From CAIYUC01 sp963682005 (GTDB lineage: Bacteria; Bacteroidota; Bacteroidia; Bacteroidales; FEN-979), in the NCBI GenBank assembly GCA_963682005.1, contig OY820914.1, positions 1,550,001-1,614,000 on the forward strand: a stretch of DNA of 64,000 nt, given 5' to 3'. A program made the position numbers and the translations under genes. The notes under the pieces were generated by a model. The model saw only the letters and a program-made list of their open reading frames with translations, ran no database searches and was not told the DNA's origin. This document shows positions 57,688-64,000 of this stretch, in pieces. The number at the start of each line of letters is the position of its first letter. Position 1 is the first letter of the stretch.

Positions 57688-58257
57688 ATGAGAACCGCCA
57701 TCATCATCCCTGCGGCAGGAAATTCCAGTCGGATGGGCTCGGAAAAAGCCTCGATGGACCATCGTGAAGGCCTGACTTTTGCGGGTTACCTCGTGAGCGA
57801 ATACAGCAGGCTTGGAATTGACCCCGTTATCCTGGTGGTGAACCGCTCTTTTGATCTGTCTTCCCTGAAAGGCGTTCCTGTTAGATTTGTCATCAATGAT
57901 CATGTTCATCTTGGCCGATCGCATTCTGTCAGACTCGGGATCCATAAAGTTCCGGAAGGCCATTCATGCTTGATCCAGAATGTCGACAATCCATTCGTTG
58001 ACAACAGGCTCCTTGAAGGGATGATTTCCCTGGCTAAACCGGATCATTATATCGTGCCGGTCTGCCATGGCCACGGCGGACACCCGATCCTCCTCGGAAG
58101 CAGCATCGTTGACCATCTCAGGAACATGGATGTCCCGGAAGATTTCAAGGGAGTCCTGGATAAATTTTCGAGAGCAGAATTTGTATTCCCTGATGAAAAA
58201 ATCCTCCTGAACGTCAATACACCTGCAGATTACGAAGCATTCTGCCGATCTTTCTGA
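57688..58257 (+). CDS. mocA: MocA/MobA-like molybdenum cofactor nucleotidyltransferase
   Basis: A 189-residue protein of the MobA-like NTP transferase family. The nucleotide-binding signature PAAGNSSRMGSEK (residues 8-20) matches the family consensus AAGxSxRMGxxK. QNVDNPFVDN (about 97-106) supplies the metal-binding aspartate, and GGHPILL (about 130) and LLNVNTPADY (near the end) are typical of MocA/MobA proteins. It probably transfers a CMP or GMP group to molybdopterin for the xanthine dehydrogenase-type enzyme encoded from 60262 on. Length is normal for MocA (about 190). The nucleotide (CTP or GTP) cannot be decided by eye. Its 3' end overlaps the convergent gene by 28 bases, and its promoter region carries a 33-bp palindrome. 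Confidence 0.85.
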   Translation: MRTAIIIPAAGNSSRMGSEKASMDHREGLTFAGYLVSEYSRLGIDPVILVVNRSFDLSSLKGVPVRFVINDHVHLGRSHSVRLGIHKVPEGHSCLIQNVDNPFVDNRLLEGMISLAKPDHYIVPVCHGHGGHPILLGSSIVDHLRNMDVPEDFKGVLDKFSRAEFVFPDEKILLNVNTPADYEAFCRSF

Positions 58258-59978
58258 CCATTGCCGATAAACGCCTCCAAACTTCTGATCATTGATTCGG
58301 TTGAGTCGGTAGCTATATCATACACTTCAATATCAGCGACATTCCAGTGCCGGGAAACGGAGCTTAGCAGGCTCCGGCGCACGATCCATACCTGCGGAAT
58401 CATGGATTGGCGGCACAGCCTGGTCACGGCCTTTGCCCAGCCTTCATTTTTCATTTCCAGCGGGCCGATCTCGTCGATGAAAAACACCTGTACCTCGTGA
58501 TGTTTTGAATTGTCGAGAAGTTCTTTTCCTGTTGAAAATCCTTGCGGGTTGAAATTATACCGGCCAAAAGGGACCCAGCCTTTGTGGGGATTCAGCCTGC
58601 AAAGATCAAGATGATCACCTGATCGTATATCCCAAAGGTCATATCCGTTTTGAACATCATTTTCAAAAAATGCCGGGGCAAGGAATCCCCCGACATTGTA
58701 CTTTTTCTCCTTAAGACCGGTGATCACCTGTTTTGCAAACGTGGTTTTCCCTCCATGAATTTCTCCGGTGATGATGAAAACTTTTGACCGGGAACCCTGT
58801 TCTTTTTCAAACTGGTCGAGGAGTAATTCCGACCGGGTGAAAATGGAAGAGAAATGATTCTTCCTGAAAATGTTTTTCGAGTCAGGAAGATCTGAGATAA
58901 TGCCCGGTAATGCTGAAAAAGCCATTCCCAGCGACTGGTAGAGATTTGCAAAGCCTTTGTTGTAAAGAACAGCGCGGATCAGGGGGTTCCGTAATTCAAT
59001 GCTGATGGCGGCAAAGCCCATGATGATGACGATGGCACGCAGGATCATTTTCAGCCCGATGATCAGCCCTTCTGCGGAAAATCTTCCCGAACCCGCAAGC
59101 CCGTTCAGAAAAAATGCGGCAGCCATGGTGATTACGATAAACTGGATCCAGATAGAAATTTTTTTGAACCGGATCAGTGACTTTTTGTAACGGAAGGTGC
59201 AAAAACCCGCATAAATCAAGGCAAATGGGATGGAGATAAACAATTCTTCTGAATTGAAAAGGAAAAGAGCAAGAATGATCGCAACAAAATTCAGCACAAG
59301 GTACCAGACAGAATACTCCCGGCTGGTGACTGCGAGGAATGAAGAAGGATCATCCGTCAGTTCAATATTCTTAATGGATCCCGTTGAGATTTTCCCTTTG
59401 CTGCGGAACTTTCCCGACCTGTATCCGAGCAGGGCTGCGACCATTCCTGCGACCAGGTAAATGGCTGCAATGCAAATCACAAGTATGAACGGGTCTGCAT
59501 GGTCCAGGTGAACCTGATGTGCAAAGAACCAATAGAGTGAATCGAGGATATTAACAAAATCAAATCCATAGAGGATAAGCAGATTGAAAAACAGCTGAAC
59601 AAGTGTGCTGAACACGGCAAGAGCGCCGGCAAACATATATCCTGCCAGGTTTTTCCCGAACAGGAAAATCATTAATTCGATGATCAGGGCTTCGGTAAAG
59701 ATCCCGATCATCGGTCCCAGGATGAGCGCACTGGGAGAGATTGATTTCATCAGTGCACAGATCAGGCCTGCCCTCCAGGCCAGTCCATTCACCTTCCATA
59801 CCTGGAGAAACGCGATGAGCAGGTAAACCCCGATAAAAGAAAGAATGGCCCCGGTGAAAGGAATATTCAGATTGTGAAGGAAACTCCCGGCGATGATCTC
59901 CACGGAAGCCCATAAACTCCCTGCGACCGCGGCTTTCAGCCAGATCGAGGGCAGCGGTTTATGGCGGATGATTTCCAT
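58230..59978 (-). CDS. Membrane protein (ECF transporter-like) fused to THEP1-type NTPase
   Basis: A 582-residue protein. Residues 10-360 contain about ten predicted membrane segments. The first half (10-185) resembles ECF transporter substrate-binding (S) components. Residues 298-360 (GRFSAEGLIIGLKMILRA..., then a conserved ALPGI) resemble the EcfT/CbiQ coupling protein. The C-terminal 180 residues are a THEP1-like NTPase: P-loop GEIHGGKT (405-412), GGFLAPAF, and Walker B FFIDEIGPLEM with Asp502-Glu503. A real ECF module uses ABC ATPases, so this fusion is unusual. Its 3' end overlaps the MocA-like gene, and its neighbours are Mo-hydroxylase genes, so it may take part in molybdenum or cofactor handling; that is inferred from position only. 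The membrane-domain assignment is by pattern and is less sure than the NTPase. Confidence 0.85.
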   Translation of the reverse strand: MEIIRHKPLPSIWLKAAVAGSLWASVEIIAGSFLHNLNIPFTGAILSFIGVYLLIAFLQVWKVNGLAWRAGLICALMKSISPSALILGPMIGIFTEALIIELMIFLFGKNLAGYMFAGALAVFSTLVQLFFNLLILYGFDFVNILDSLYWFFAHQVHLDHADPFILVICIAAIYLVAGMVAALLGYRSGKFRSKGKISTGSIKNIELTDDPSSFLAVTSREYSVWYLVLNFVAIILALFLFNSEELFISIPFALIYAGFCTFRYKKSLIRFKKISIWIQFIVITMAAAFFLNGLAGSGRFSAEGLIIGLKMILRAIVIIMGFAAISIELRNPLIRAVLYNKGFANLYQSLGMAFSALPGIISDLPDSKNIFRKNHFSSIFTRSELLLDQFEKEQGSRSKVFIITGEIHGGKTTFAKQVITGLKEKKYNVGGFLAPAFFENDVQNGYDLWDIRSGDHLDLCRLNPHKGWVPFGRYNFNPQGFSTGKELLDNSKHHEVQVFFIDEIGPLEMKNEGWAKAVTRLCRQSMIPQVWIVRRSLLSSVSRHWNVADIEVYDIATDSTESMIRSLEAFIGNGQKDRQNAS

Positions 59979-60055
59979 CAGGGGGAGGTCATATCTTTAA
60001 AACCAGGTTGCGAATTTATCATTAAATTTATTCAATGATTGACTAAAAAGGAGAA

Positions 60056-60160
60056 ACCACAAAGGCGCACAAAGGAAGTCACAAGGGTGCACAAAGGTAA
60101 AATGTATGATTATCAAATCCTTTGTGTTCCTTTGAGATGTACTTAGGGTGCCTTTGTGGT
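60056..60160. repeat. Intergenic CACAAAG-rich inverted repeat
   Basis: ACCACAAAGGC (60056-60066) and GCCTTTGTGGT (60150-60160) are perfect arms. Several further CACAAAGG or CCTTTGTG copies lie between them. Related sequence occurs at 62506-62591 and in part at 38991-39076. Confidence 0.65.
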
Positions 60161-60197
60161 AAAATTTCTTACCGGTTATACAGTATCGTTGGGGATT

Positions 60198-60227
60198 TTT
60201 GGCGGGTAATATGGTAAGATATTTTAG
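60198..60227 (+). promoter_or_regulatory. Possible Bacteroidota promoter for the xdhC-like gene
   Basis: TTTG (60198-60201), an 18-base spacer and TATTTTAG (60220-60227) fit the consensus loosely. It would give a leader of about 28 bases to the ATG at 60262, which supports that start over a more upstream TTG at 60199. Confidence 0.4.
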
Positions 60228-60261
60228 TAATTTTACCAGCGATAACAAGAAGAAACGGATC

Positions 60262-61038
60262 ATGGAGCGTATTTTTTCGAAAGTGGAAGAGATCAGGAGC
60301 GGGCAGGAACGTGCTGCGGTATGCATCGTCGTTGATACCCGGGGTTCAACACCACGAAAGCAGGGTTCAAAGATGATCGTTTATGCTGACGGCAGCATTT
60401 TCGGCAGCATTGGCGGCGGCAGCGTTGAGAAAGAAGTAGCGGAGAAAGCCGTTGCGCTGATCGCATCGGGAACCCCCGAAAAATGCACATTCCAGCTTGA
60501 AGAAGACCTCGGGATGCACTGCGGAGGGTACATGGAAGTCTATATTGAGCCGATCAACCCGTCGCAGCAGCTGGTCATTTTCGGCGCAGGGCATGTTGGA
60601 AAAGCCGTGGCGAGGTTCGCTAAAGAATTTGAATTTTCGGTGACCGTCATAGACCCGCGGGAGAACATTTTCGGGGATAAGGCATTCACCCTCTGCAATT
60701 GCATCAGCAACGATTATTTCAAGGCCATCGATGAAATGGTTTTTACGGATAACACATACATCGTGATTGTAACGCCGAAGCACCTGTATGACGAAGAGAT
60801 CCTGGAGAAGGTGGCAGGAAAACCGCATGCATATATTGGAATGATTGGCAGCACGAGGAAAACCGACCTTGTAAAAAAGCGGTTCCTCGAAGAAGAGATC
60901 ATGTCAAAGGAAGAAATAGAAAAGATCGATATGCCGATCGGGATTAAATTCCATGCGGAAACACCGCAGGAAATAGCCATCAGCATCCTGGCAAAGCTGA
61001 TCGACACAAGGAATACACTGGTGCACAGTCAAAGTTAG
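60262..61038 (+). CDS. xdhC: XdhC/CoxI-family molybdenum hydroxylase maturation protein
   Basis: A protein of 258 residues if the ATG at 60262 is used (MERIFSKVEEIRSGQ...). The frame stays open to a TTG at 60199, but the extra residues (e.g. SNFTSDNKKKR) do not look like the family and a promoter-like sequence overlaps them. The N-terminal CoxI-like domain has VDTRGSTPRKQGSKM and GSIGGGSVEKEV; the C-terminal Rossmann domain has LVIFGAGHVGKAVA and IDPRE. XdhC proteins bind the molybdenum cofactor and help insert its sulfurated form into xanthine dehydrogenase-type enzymes. The next gene starts 10 bases after the stop, so the two form an operon. Confidence 0.92.
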   Translation: MERIFSKVEEIRSGQERAAVCIVVDTRGSTPRKQGSKMIVYADGSIFGSIGGGSVEKEVAEKAVALIASGTPEKCTFQLEEDLGMHCGGYMEVYIEPINPSQQLVIFGAGHVGKAVARFAKEFEFSVTVIDPRENIFGDKAFTLCNCISNDYFKAIDEMVFTDNTYIVIVTPKHLYDEEILEKVAGKPHAYIGMIGSTRKTDLVKKRFLEEEIMSKEEIEKIDMPIGIKFHAETPQEIAISILAKLIDTRNTLVHSQS

Positions 61039-61048
61039 CATTGATGAT

Positions 61049-62494
61049 ATGAGCAGCACGATCCGATTCATCCTCGACGGAAAACCTATGGAAATTGACT
61101 TCTCCAAAACACCCGGCTTGAAGCCAACCACCACTGTGCTGAACTATCTCAGATCCCTTCCGGATCACCTGGGTGTAAAGGAAGGTTGCGCCGAAGGAGA
61201 CTGCGGTGCCTGCACGATTGTTGTCGCAGAGCCTGACGCGTATGGAAAAATCGTTTATAAAGCCCTGGATTCCTGCCTCCTGTTCCTCCCGATGATCCAC
61301 GGGAAACAACTGATCACCGTTGAAAACCTGGCCATTCCCGGAACAAAGGGAAAGGTACTTCACCCTGTGCAGGAAGTCATGGTTGAAACAAACGGAACGC
61401 AATGCGGTTATTGCTCTCCGGGTATCGTCATGTCACTGTTCGCACTGTACAGGAACCATAAGCGGCCTTCACGTGCAGTAATCAATGATGCCCTTACGGG
61501 GAACCTTTGCCGTTGCACAGGCTACCAGCCGATCATCAAAGCAGCGGAAAAAGCATGCTCCGGTAACGGGAAAGACCAGTTTTCAGAGAATGAATACACT
61601 GTGAAATTCTTACTGAACCTGCTGAAAAAAGAAAGGGAAACCATTGAACTGGTCACACCTGCCCAGGCATATTACAAGCCGTTTATCCTCAACGAAGCTT
61701 TAAGGCTAAGGAAAATGCACCCGGGGGCTGTCATCATCAACGGCTCCACTGATGTGGCGCTTCGGCAGACAAAAGGGAAAGAGCTCCTTCGCGAACTCCT
61801 CGATATATCTGCCATTGAAGACCTGCAGTTGTTCGCTGTAATGAAAAACCAGCTTGTTTTCGGAGCGGGAATGACAATGGAAGAAGTTATCAGGGAATCG
61901 GAAAGCAGGCTGCCGGCGTTGGCTGAAATATTAAGGGTTTTCGGATCGCTTCAGATCAGGAATATCGCAACAATCGGCGGAAATGTAGGTTCCGCCTCCC
62001 CGATCGGGGATACACTGCCGCTTCTCTTTGTGCTGGATGCGAAGGTCAGGCTTGATTCTTCTGGTTCCCACAGGGAGGTTAAAATCGCGAAGTTCATCAC
62101 GGGATACAGGAAAACTGATCTCCGCGACGATGAGCTGATCACGGAAGTGCTCATCCCGGTACCCGAAAAAAATGCCATCCTTTCATCATACAAGGTATCG
62201 AAGCGGAAAGATCTCGATATATCCACCGTTTGCGGAGCGTTTAAGGTTATTCCTGAAGAAGGCAAAGTGAAAGAGATACGGATCGCATTCGGAGGGATGG
62301 CCGCAACAACAAAGCGGGCTTTAAAGACAGAGAAGTTCCTGGAAGGAAAAAACTGGGACCGTGAAACAGTGGAGAAGGCCATGCAGGTGCTTTCCAAAGA
62401 ATTCACGCCGATCTCGGATGCAAGGTCTGGGGCGGAATTCAGAAGTATTGCGGCCGGGAATTTGTTATTGAAGTTTTATTTGGAGAATAGTTAG
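61049..62494 (+). CDS. xdhA: Xanthine dehydrogenase-family [2Fe-2S]/FAD subunit
   Basis: A 481-residue protein that fuses the iron-sulfur and FAD parts, as in Rhodobacter XdhA. Residues 1-160 hold two [2Fe-2S] clusters: the plant-type site has Cys47, Cys52 and Cys55 (GCAEGDCGAC) and Cys76; the second has Cys119, Cys122, Cys154 and Cys156 (QCGYC...CRC). Residues 205-370 form the FAD-binding domain, with NGSTDVALRQ and the FAD motif TIGGNVGSASPIGD; the C-terminal domain (375-481) is the CO dehydrogenase flavoprotein type. It passes electrons from the molybdenum centre to FAD, then to NAD+ or another acceptor. It follows xdhC by 10 bases, and the partner subunit is encoded downstream at 62612. 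The gene name follows the two-subunit nomenclature. Confidence 0.94.
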   Translation: MSSTIRFILDGKPMEIDFSKTPGLKPTTTVLNYLRSLPDHLGVKEGCAEGDCGACTIVVAEPDAYGKIVYKALDSCLLFLPMIHGKQLITVENLAIPGTKGKVLHPVQEVMVETNGTQCGYCSPGIVMSLFALYRNHKRPSRAVINDALTGNLCRCTGYQPIIKAAEKACSGNGKDQFSENEYTVKFLLNLLKKERETIELVTPAQAYYKPFILNEALRLRKMHPGAVIINGSTDVALRQTKGKELLRELLDISAIEDLQLFAVMKNQLVFGAGMTMEEVIRESESRLPALAEILRVFGSLQIRNIATIGGNVGSASPIGDTLPLLFVLDAKVRLDSSGSHREVKIAKFITGYRKTDLRDDELITEVLIPVPEKNAILSSYKVSKRKDLDISTVCGAFKVIPEEGKVKEIRIAFGGMAATTKRALKTEKFLEGKNWDRETVEKAMQVLSKEFTPISDARSGAEFRSIAAGNLLLKFYLENS

Positions 62495-62505
62495 AAAAAT
62501 TACTT

Positions 62506-62591
62506 TGTGACCTTTGCGAAACCCTTTGTGTTCTTTGTGGTTTAAAAAAATTTTAACACAGAGATCACAAAGAAGGCACGAAGACACAGAA
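62506..62591. repeat. CACAAAG-rich imperfect inverted repeat between xdhA and xdhB
   Basis: The left part reads CTTTGTG and CTTTGTGG several times; the right part has CACAGAGATCACAAAG. The arms are imperfectly complementary. It fills the 117-base gap between two operon genes and may act on mRNA processing or be a mobile repeat. Confidence 0.55.
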
Positions 62592-62611
62592 GAAAAATAT
62601 TTATTGTGGGA

Positions 62612-64000
62612 ATGTCAGCAAAGATGCATCACGACAGCGCTGTTAAACATGTGACCGGGGAATCGGTTTATGTGAACGATATTGCCGTAAGCGGGCAACT
62701 GCTGATGGGGAAGGTCGTTTTCAGCCGGCATGCCCATGCTTTGATCAGAAAGCTGGATTTCTCAAAAGCCAGCCTGGTGAAGGGTGTTCACGCCATTCTT
62801 ACGGCAAAGGATATTCCCGGTCAGAACCAGATGGGTCCTGTTATCCATGATGAACTTTGCCTGGCGGAAAAAGAAGTTACATTCATCGGCCAGGCAATTG
62901 TGCTGATCGCAGCTGAAACAATGGAGATCGCCCATGAAGCCGAAAAGCTGATCGAAATCGAATACAAGCCTCTTGAGGAGATCCTGGATATCGAAACCGC
63001 GATGGCGAAGAAGAACCTCCTCATCTTCGGAGGGAAAATCGAACGCGGAGATGTTGATTCTGCTATGAAAACAGCAACTCATGTGATCAAAGGAACGCTG
63101 AAAACTGGTGCCCAGGAGCACTGGTACCTTGAAACCCAGACGGCCCTTGCTGTTCCCGGGGAAGGCCGGGAAATGATGATCCATGCCTCCAGCCAGAATC
63201 CCAACGAGACCCAGGCCATTGTTGCAGAAGTTCTCGGAATAAATAAAAACGATGTGGAGGTTGAAGTCAGACGGATGGGCGGCGGTTTCGGCGGAAAGGA
63301 AACGCAGGGAAATCATGTGGCCGCATGGGCCGCCCTGCTTGCAAATGCCACGAAGCGGCCCGTGAAGATCCACCTGTTCCGCGACGACGACCAGGTGATG
63401 ACCGGGAAAAGGCACCGGTTCCTCTCCGAATATGAGATCGGGTTTAATGATGAGGGATTGATCCTGGCATATAAAGTGGACCTGAACTCCGATGCAGGTG
63501 CCGCAATGGACCTTTCGAAAGCGATACTCCAGCGCGCCCTGTTCCATGCCGACAATGCCTACTATATACCCGATATCTGTATCACAGGCAGCGCCTGGGA
63601 AACGAACCTGCCTTCGAACACCGCATTCCGCGGCTTCGGTGGCCCTCAGGGAATGGCTGTGATCGAAACCGCCATCGACAGGATCGCCCGATTCCTGAAG
63701 AAGGATCCGGCTGAAGTCAGGCTCCTGAATTTCTACAAGGCAGGAAAGAACAACATCACACCATATGGTGAAAAGGTGAATAACAATCACCTTTTTATGA
63801 TCTATGATAAGCTGATCCAGTCATCGGACTATCAAAAACGAAAAAAAGAAATTGAGAAATTTAACCGGCAGAATGAGTTTTTAAAGAAAGGAATAGCCCT
63901 GACCCCGGTGAAATTCGGCATTTCCTTTACCACCTCATTTCTGAACCAGGCCGGGGCATTGGTGAATATTTACACCGACGGGACGGTACTGGTCAATCAC
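62612..64000 (+). CDS. xdhB: Xanthine dehydrogenase-family molybdopterin-binding subunit (3' truncated)
   Basis: The frame is open from the ATG at 62612 to the right edge (463 codons seen; the family is about 750-800 residues). The start MSAKMHHDSAVKHVTGESVY matches the usual N-terminus of large subunits. The conserved GAQEHWYLETQ, MGGGFGGKE and AFRGFGGPQGM motifs of the molybdopterin- and substrate-binding domain are present. With XdhA and XdhC upstream it should form a molybdenum hydroxylase; xanthine or hypoxanthine is the most common substrate of the family, but the real substrate cannot be read from this part. Confidence 0.93.
   Translation, partial: MSAKMHHDSAVKHVTGESVYVNDIAVSGQLLMGKVVFSRHAHALIRKLDFSKASLVKGVHAILTAKDIPGQNQMGPVIHDELCLAEKEVTFIGQAIVLIAAETMEIAHEAEKLIEIEYKPLEEILDIETAMAKKNLLIFGGKIERGDVDSAMKTATHVIKGTLKTGAQEHWYLETQTALAVPGEGREMMIHASSQNPNETQAIVAEVLGINKNDVEVEVRRMGGGFGGKETQGNHVAAWAALLANATKRPVKIHLFRDDDQVMTGKRHRFLSEYEIGFNDEGLILAYKVDLNSDAGAAMDLSKAILQRALFHADNAYYIPDICITGSAWETNLPSNTAFRGFGGPQGMAVIETAIDRIARFLKKDPAEVRLLNFYKAGKNNITPYGEKVNNNHLFMIYDKLIQSSDYQKRKKEIEKFNRQNEFLKKGIALTPVKFGISFTTSFLNQAGALVNIYTDGTVLVNH

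Noticed and set aside
60199..60261. Upstream TTG start for the xdhC-like gene
   Set aside because: The extra 21 residues do not look like the family and overlap a promoter-like sequence; the ATG at 60262 gives the usual N-terminus.
62762..63790. Long - strand open frame of 342 codons
   Set aside because: It lies wholly inside the xdhB-like gene on the opposite strand, whose product has clear family motifs. The - strand product has none.

Overview
The window comes from a member of the Bacteroidota, most likely an uncultured Bacteroidales-like lineage. The main evidence is that most of the large proteins carry a Sec signal peptide and a C-terminal type A sorting domain of the type IX secretion system (T9SS). 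Several upstream regions also fit the Bacteroidota promoter pattern TTTG-N19/20-TAnnTTTG. No rRNA, tRNA, CRISPR array, transposase or phage gene was seen. The first 57 kb is a secreted-protein island; the last 6.5 kb is a molybdenum-hydroxylase locus.

Region 1 (1-38948, + strand) holds ten very large secreted proteins in a row. Seven consecutive ones (starting at 1141, 8764, 12737, 15627, 21002, 26234 and 30068) end in the same cassette of about 400 residues: a small beta-sandwich 'X' module, a dockerin-like module, a cohesin-like domain and a T9SS sorting domain. Four of them (1141, 12737, 26234, 30068), and the truncated gene at the left edge, carry a further cohesin-like domain upstream. 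The N-terminal parts differ: C1A papain-type peptidase, VPS10/sortilin-like propeller, Fn3 plus CBM9-like domain, two seven-bladed YCF48-like propellers plus LamG, C10 streptopain-type peptidase plus beta-helices, and two scaffoldin-like proteins of PKD-like repeats. The gene at 36864 has the X-dockerin pair at its N-terminus, followed by two FISUMP domains. This looks like a cohesin-dockerin surface complex exported by the T9SS, built around peptidases and adhesion modules; no glycoside hydrolase is visible.

Region 2 (39098-57495) is mostly on the - strand. An FG-GAP/ASH T9SS protein (39098-42007) is divergent from a + strand sialidase-like T9SS protein (42528-44372). Then come three paralogous parallel-beta-helix proteins with different N-terminal heads: a metzincin protease (44466-48299), a seven-heme cytochrome c (48596-52438) and no head (52735-55470). 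A T9SS propeller protein (55756-57495) follows. The three beta-helix proteins, and the truncated gene at 1-999, end in a different dockerin-like C-terminal module ('module B') and have no recognisable T9SS sorting domain. They may be held at the surface through cohesins of the first group; this is an inference.

Intergenic DNA in region 2 is full of one palindrome, ACCCTG-w-CAGGGT. It appears as single sites, as head-to-head pairs forming 15-bp hairpins after stop codons, and as a nine-unit 18-bp tandem array at 55522-55683. A second intergenic element family, rich in CACAAAG, occurs at about 38991-39076, 60056-60160 and 62506-62591.

Region 3 (57688-64000) encodes a MocA/MobA-like nucleotidyltransferase behind a 33-bp palindrome, a convergent membrane protein fused to a THEP1-type NTPase, an XdhC-like chaperone, an XdhA-like [2Fe-2S]/FAD subunit and the start of the XdhB-like molybdopterin subunit, which runs off the right edge. 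Together these look like a xanthine dehydrogenase-family enzyme with its own cofactor-maturation genes.
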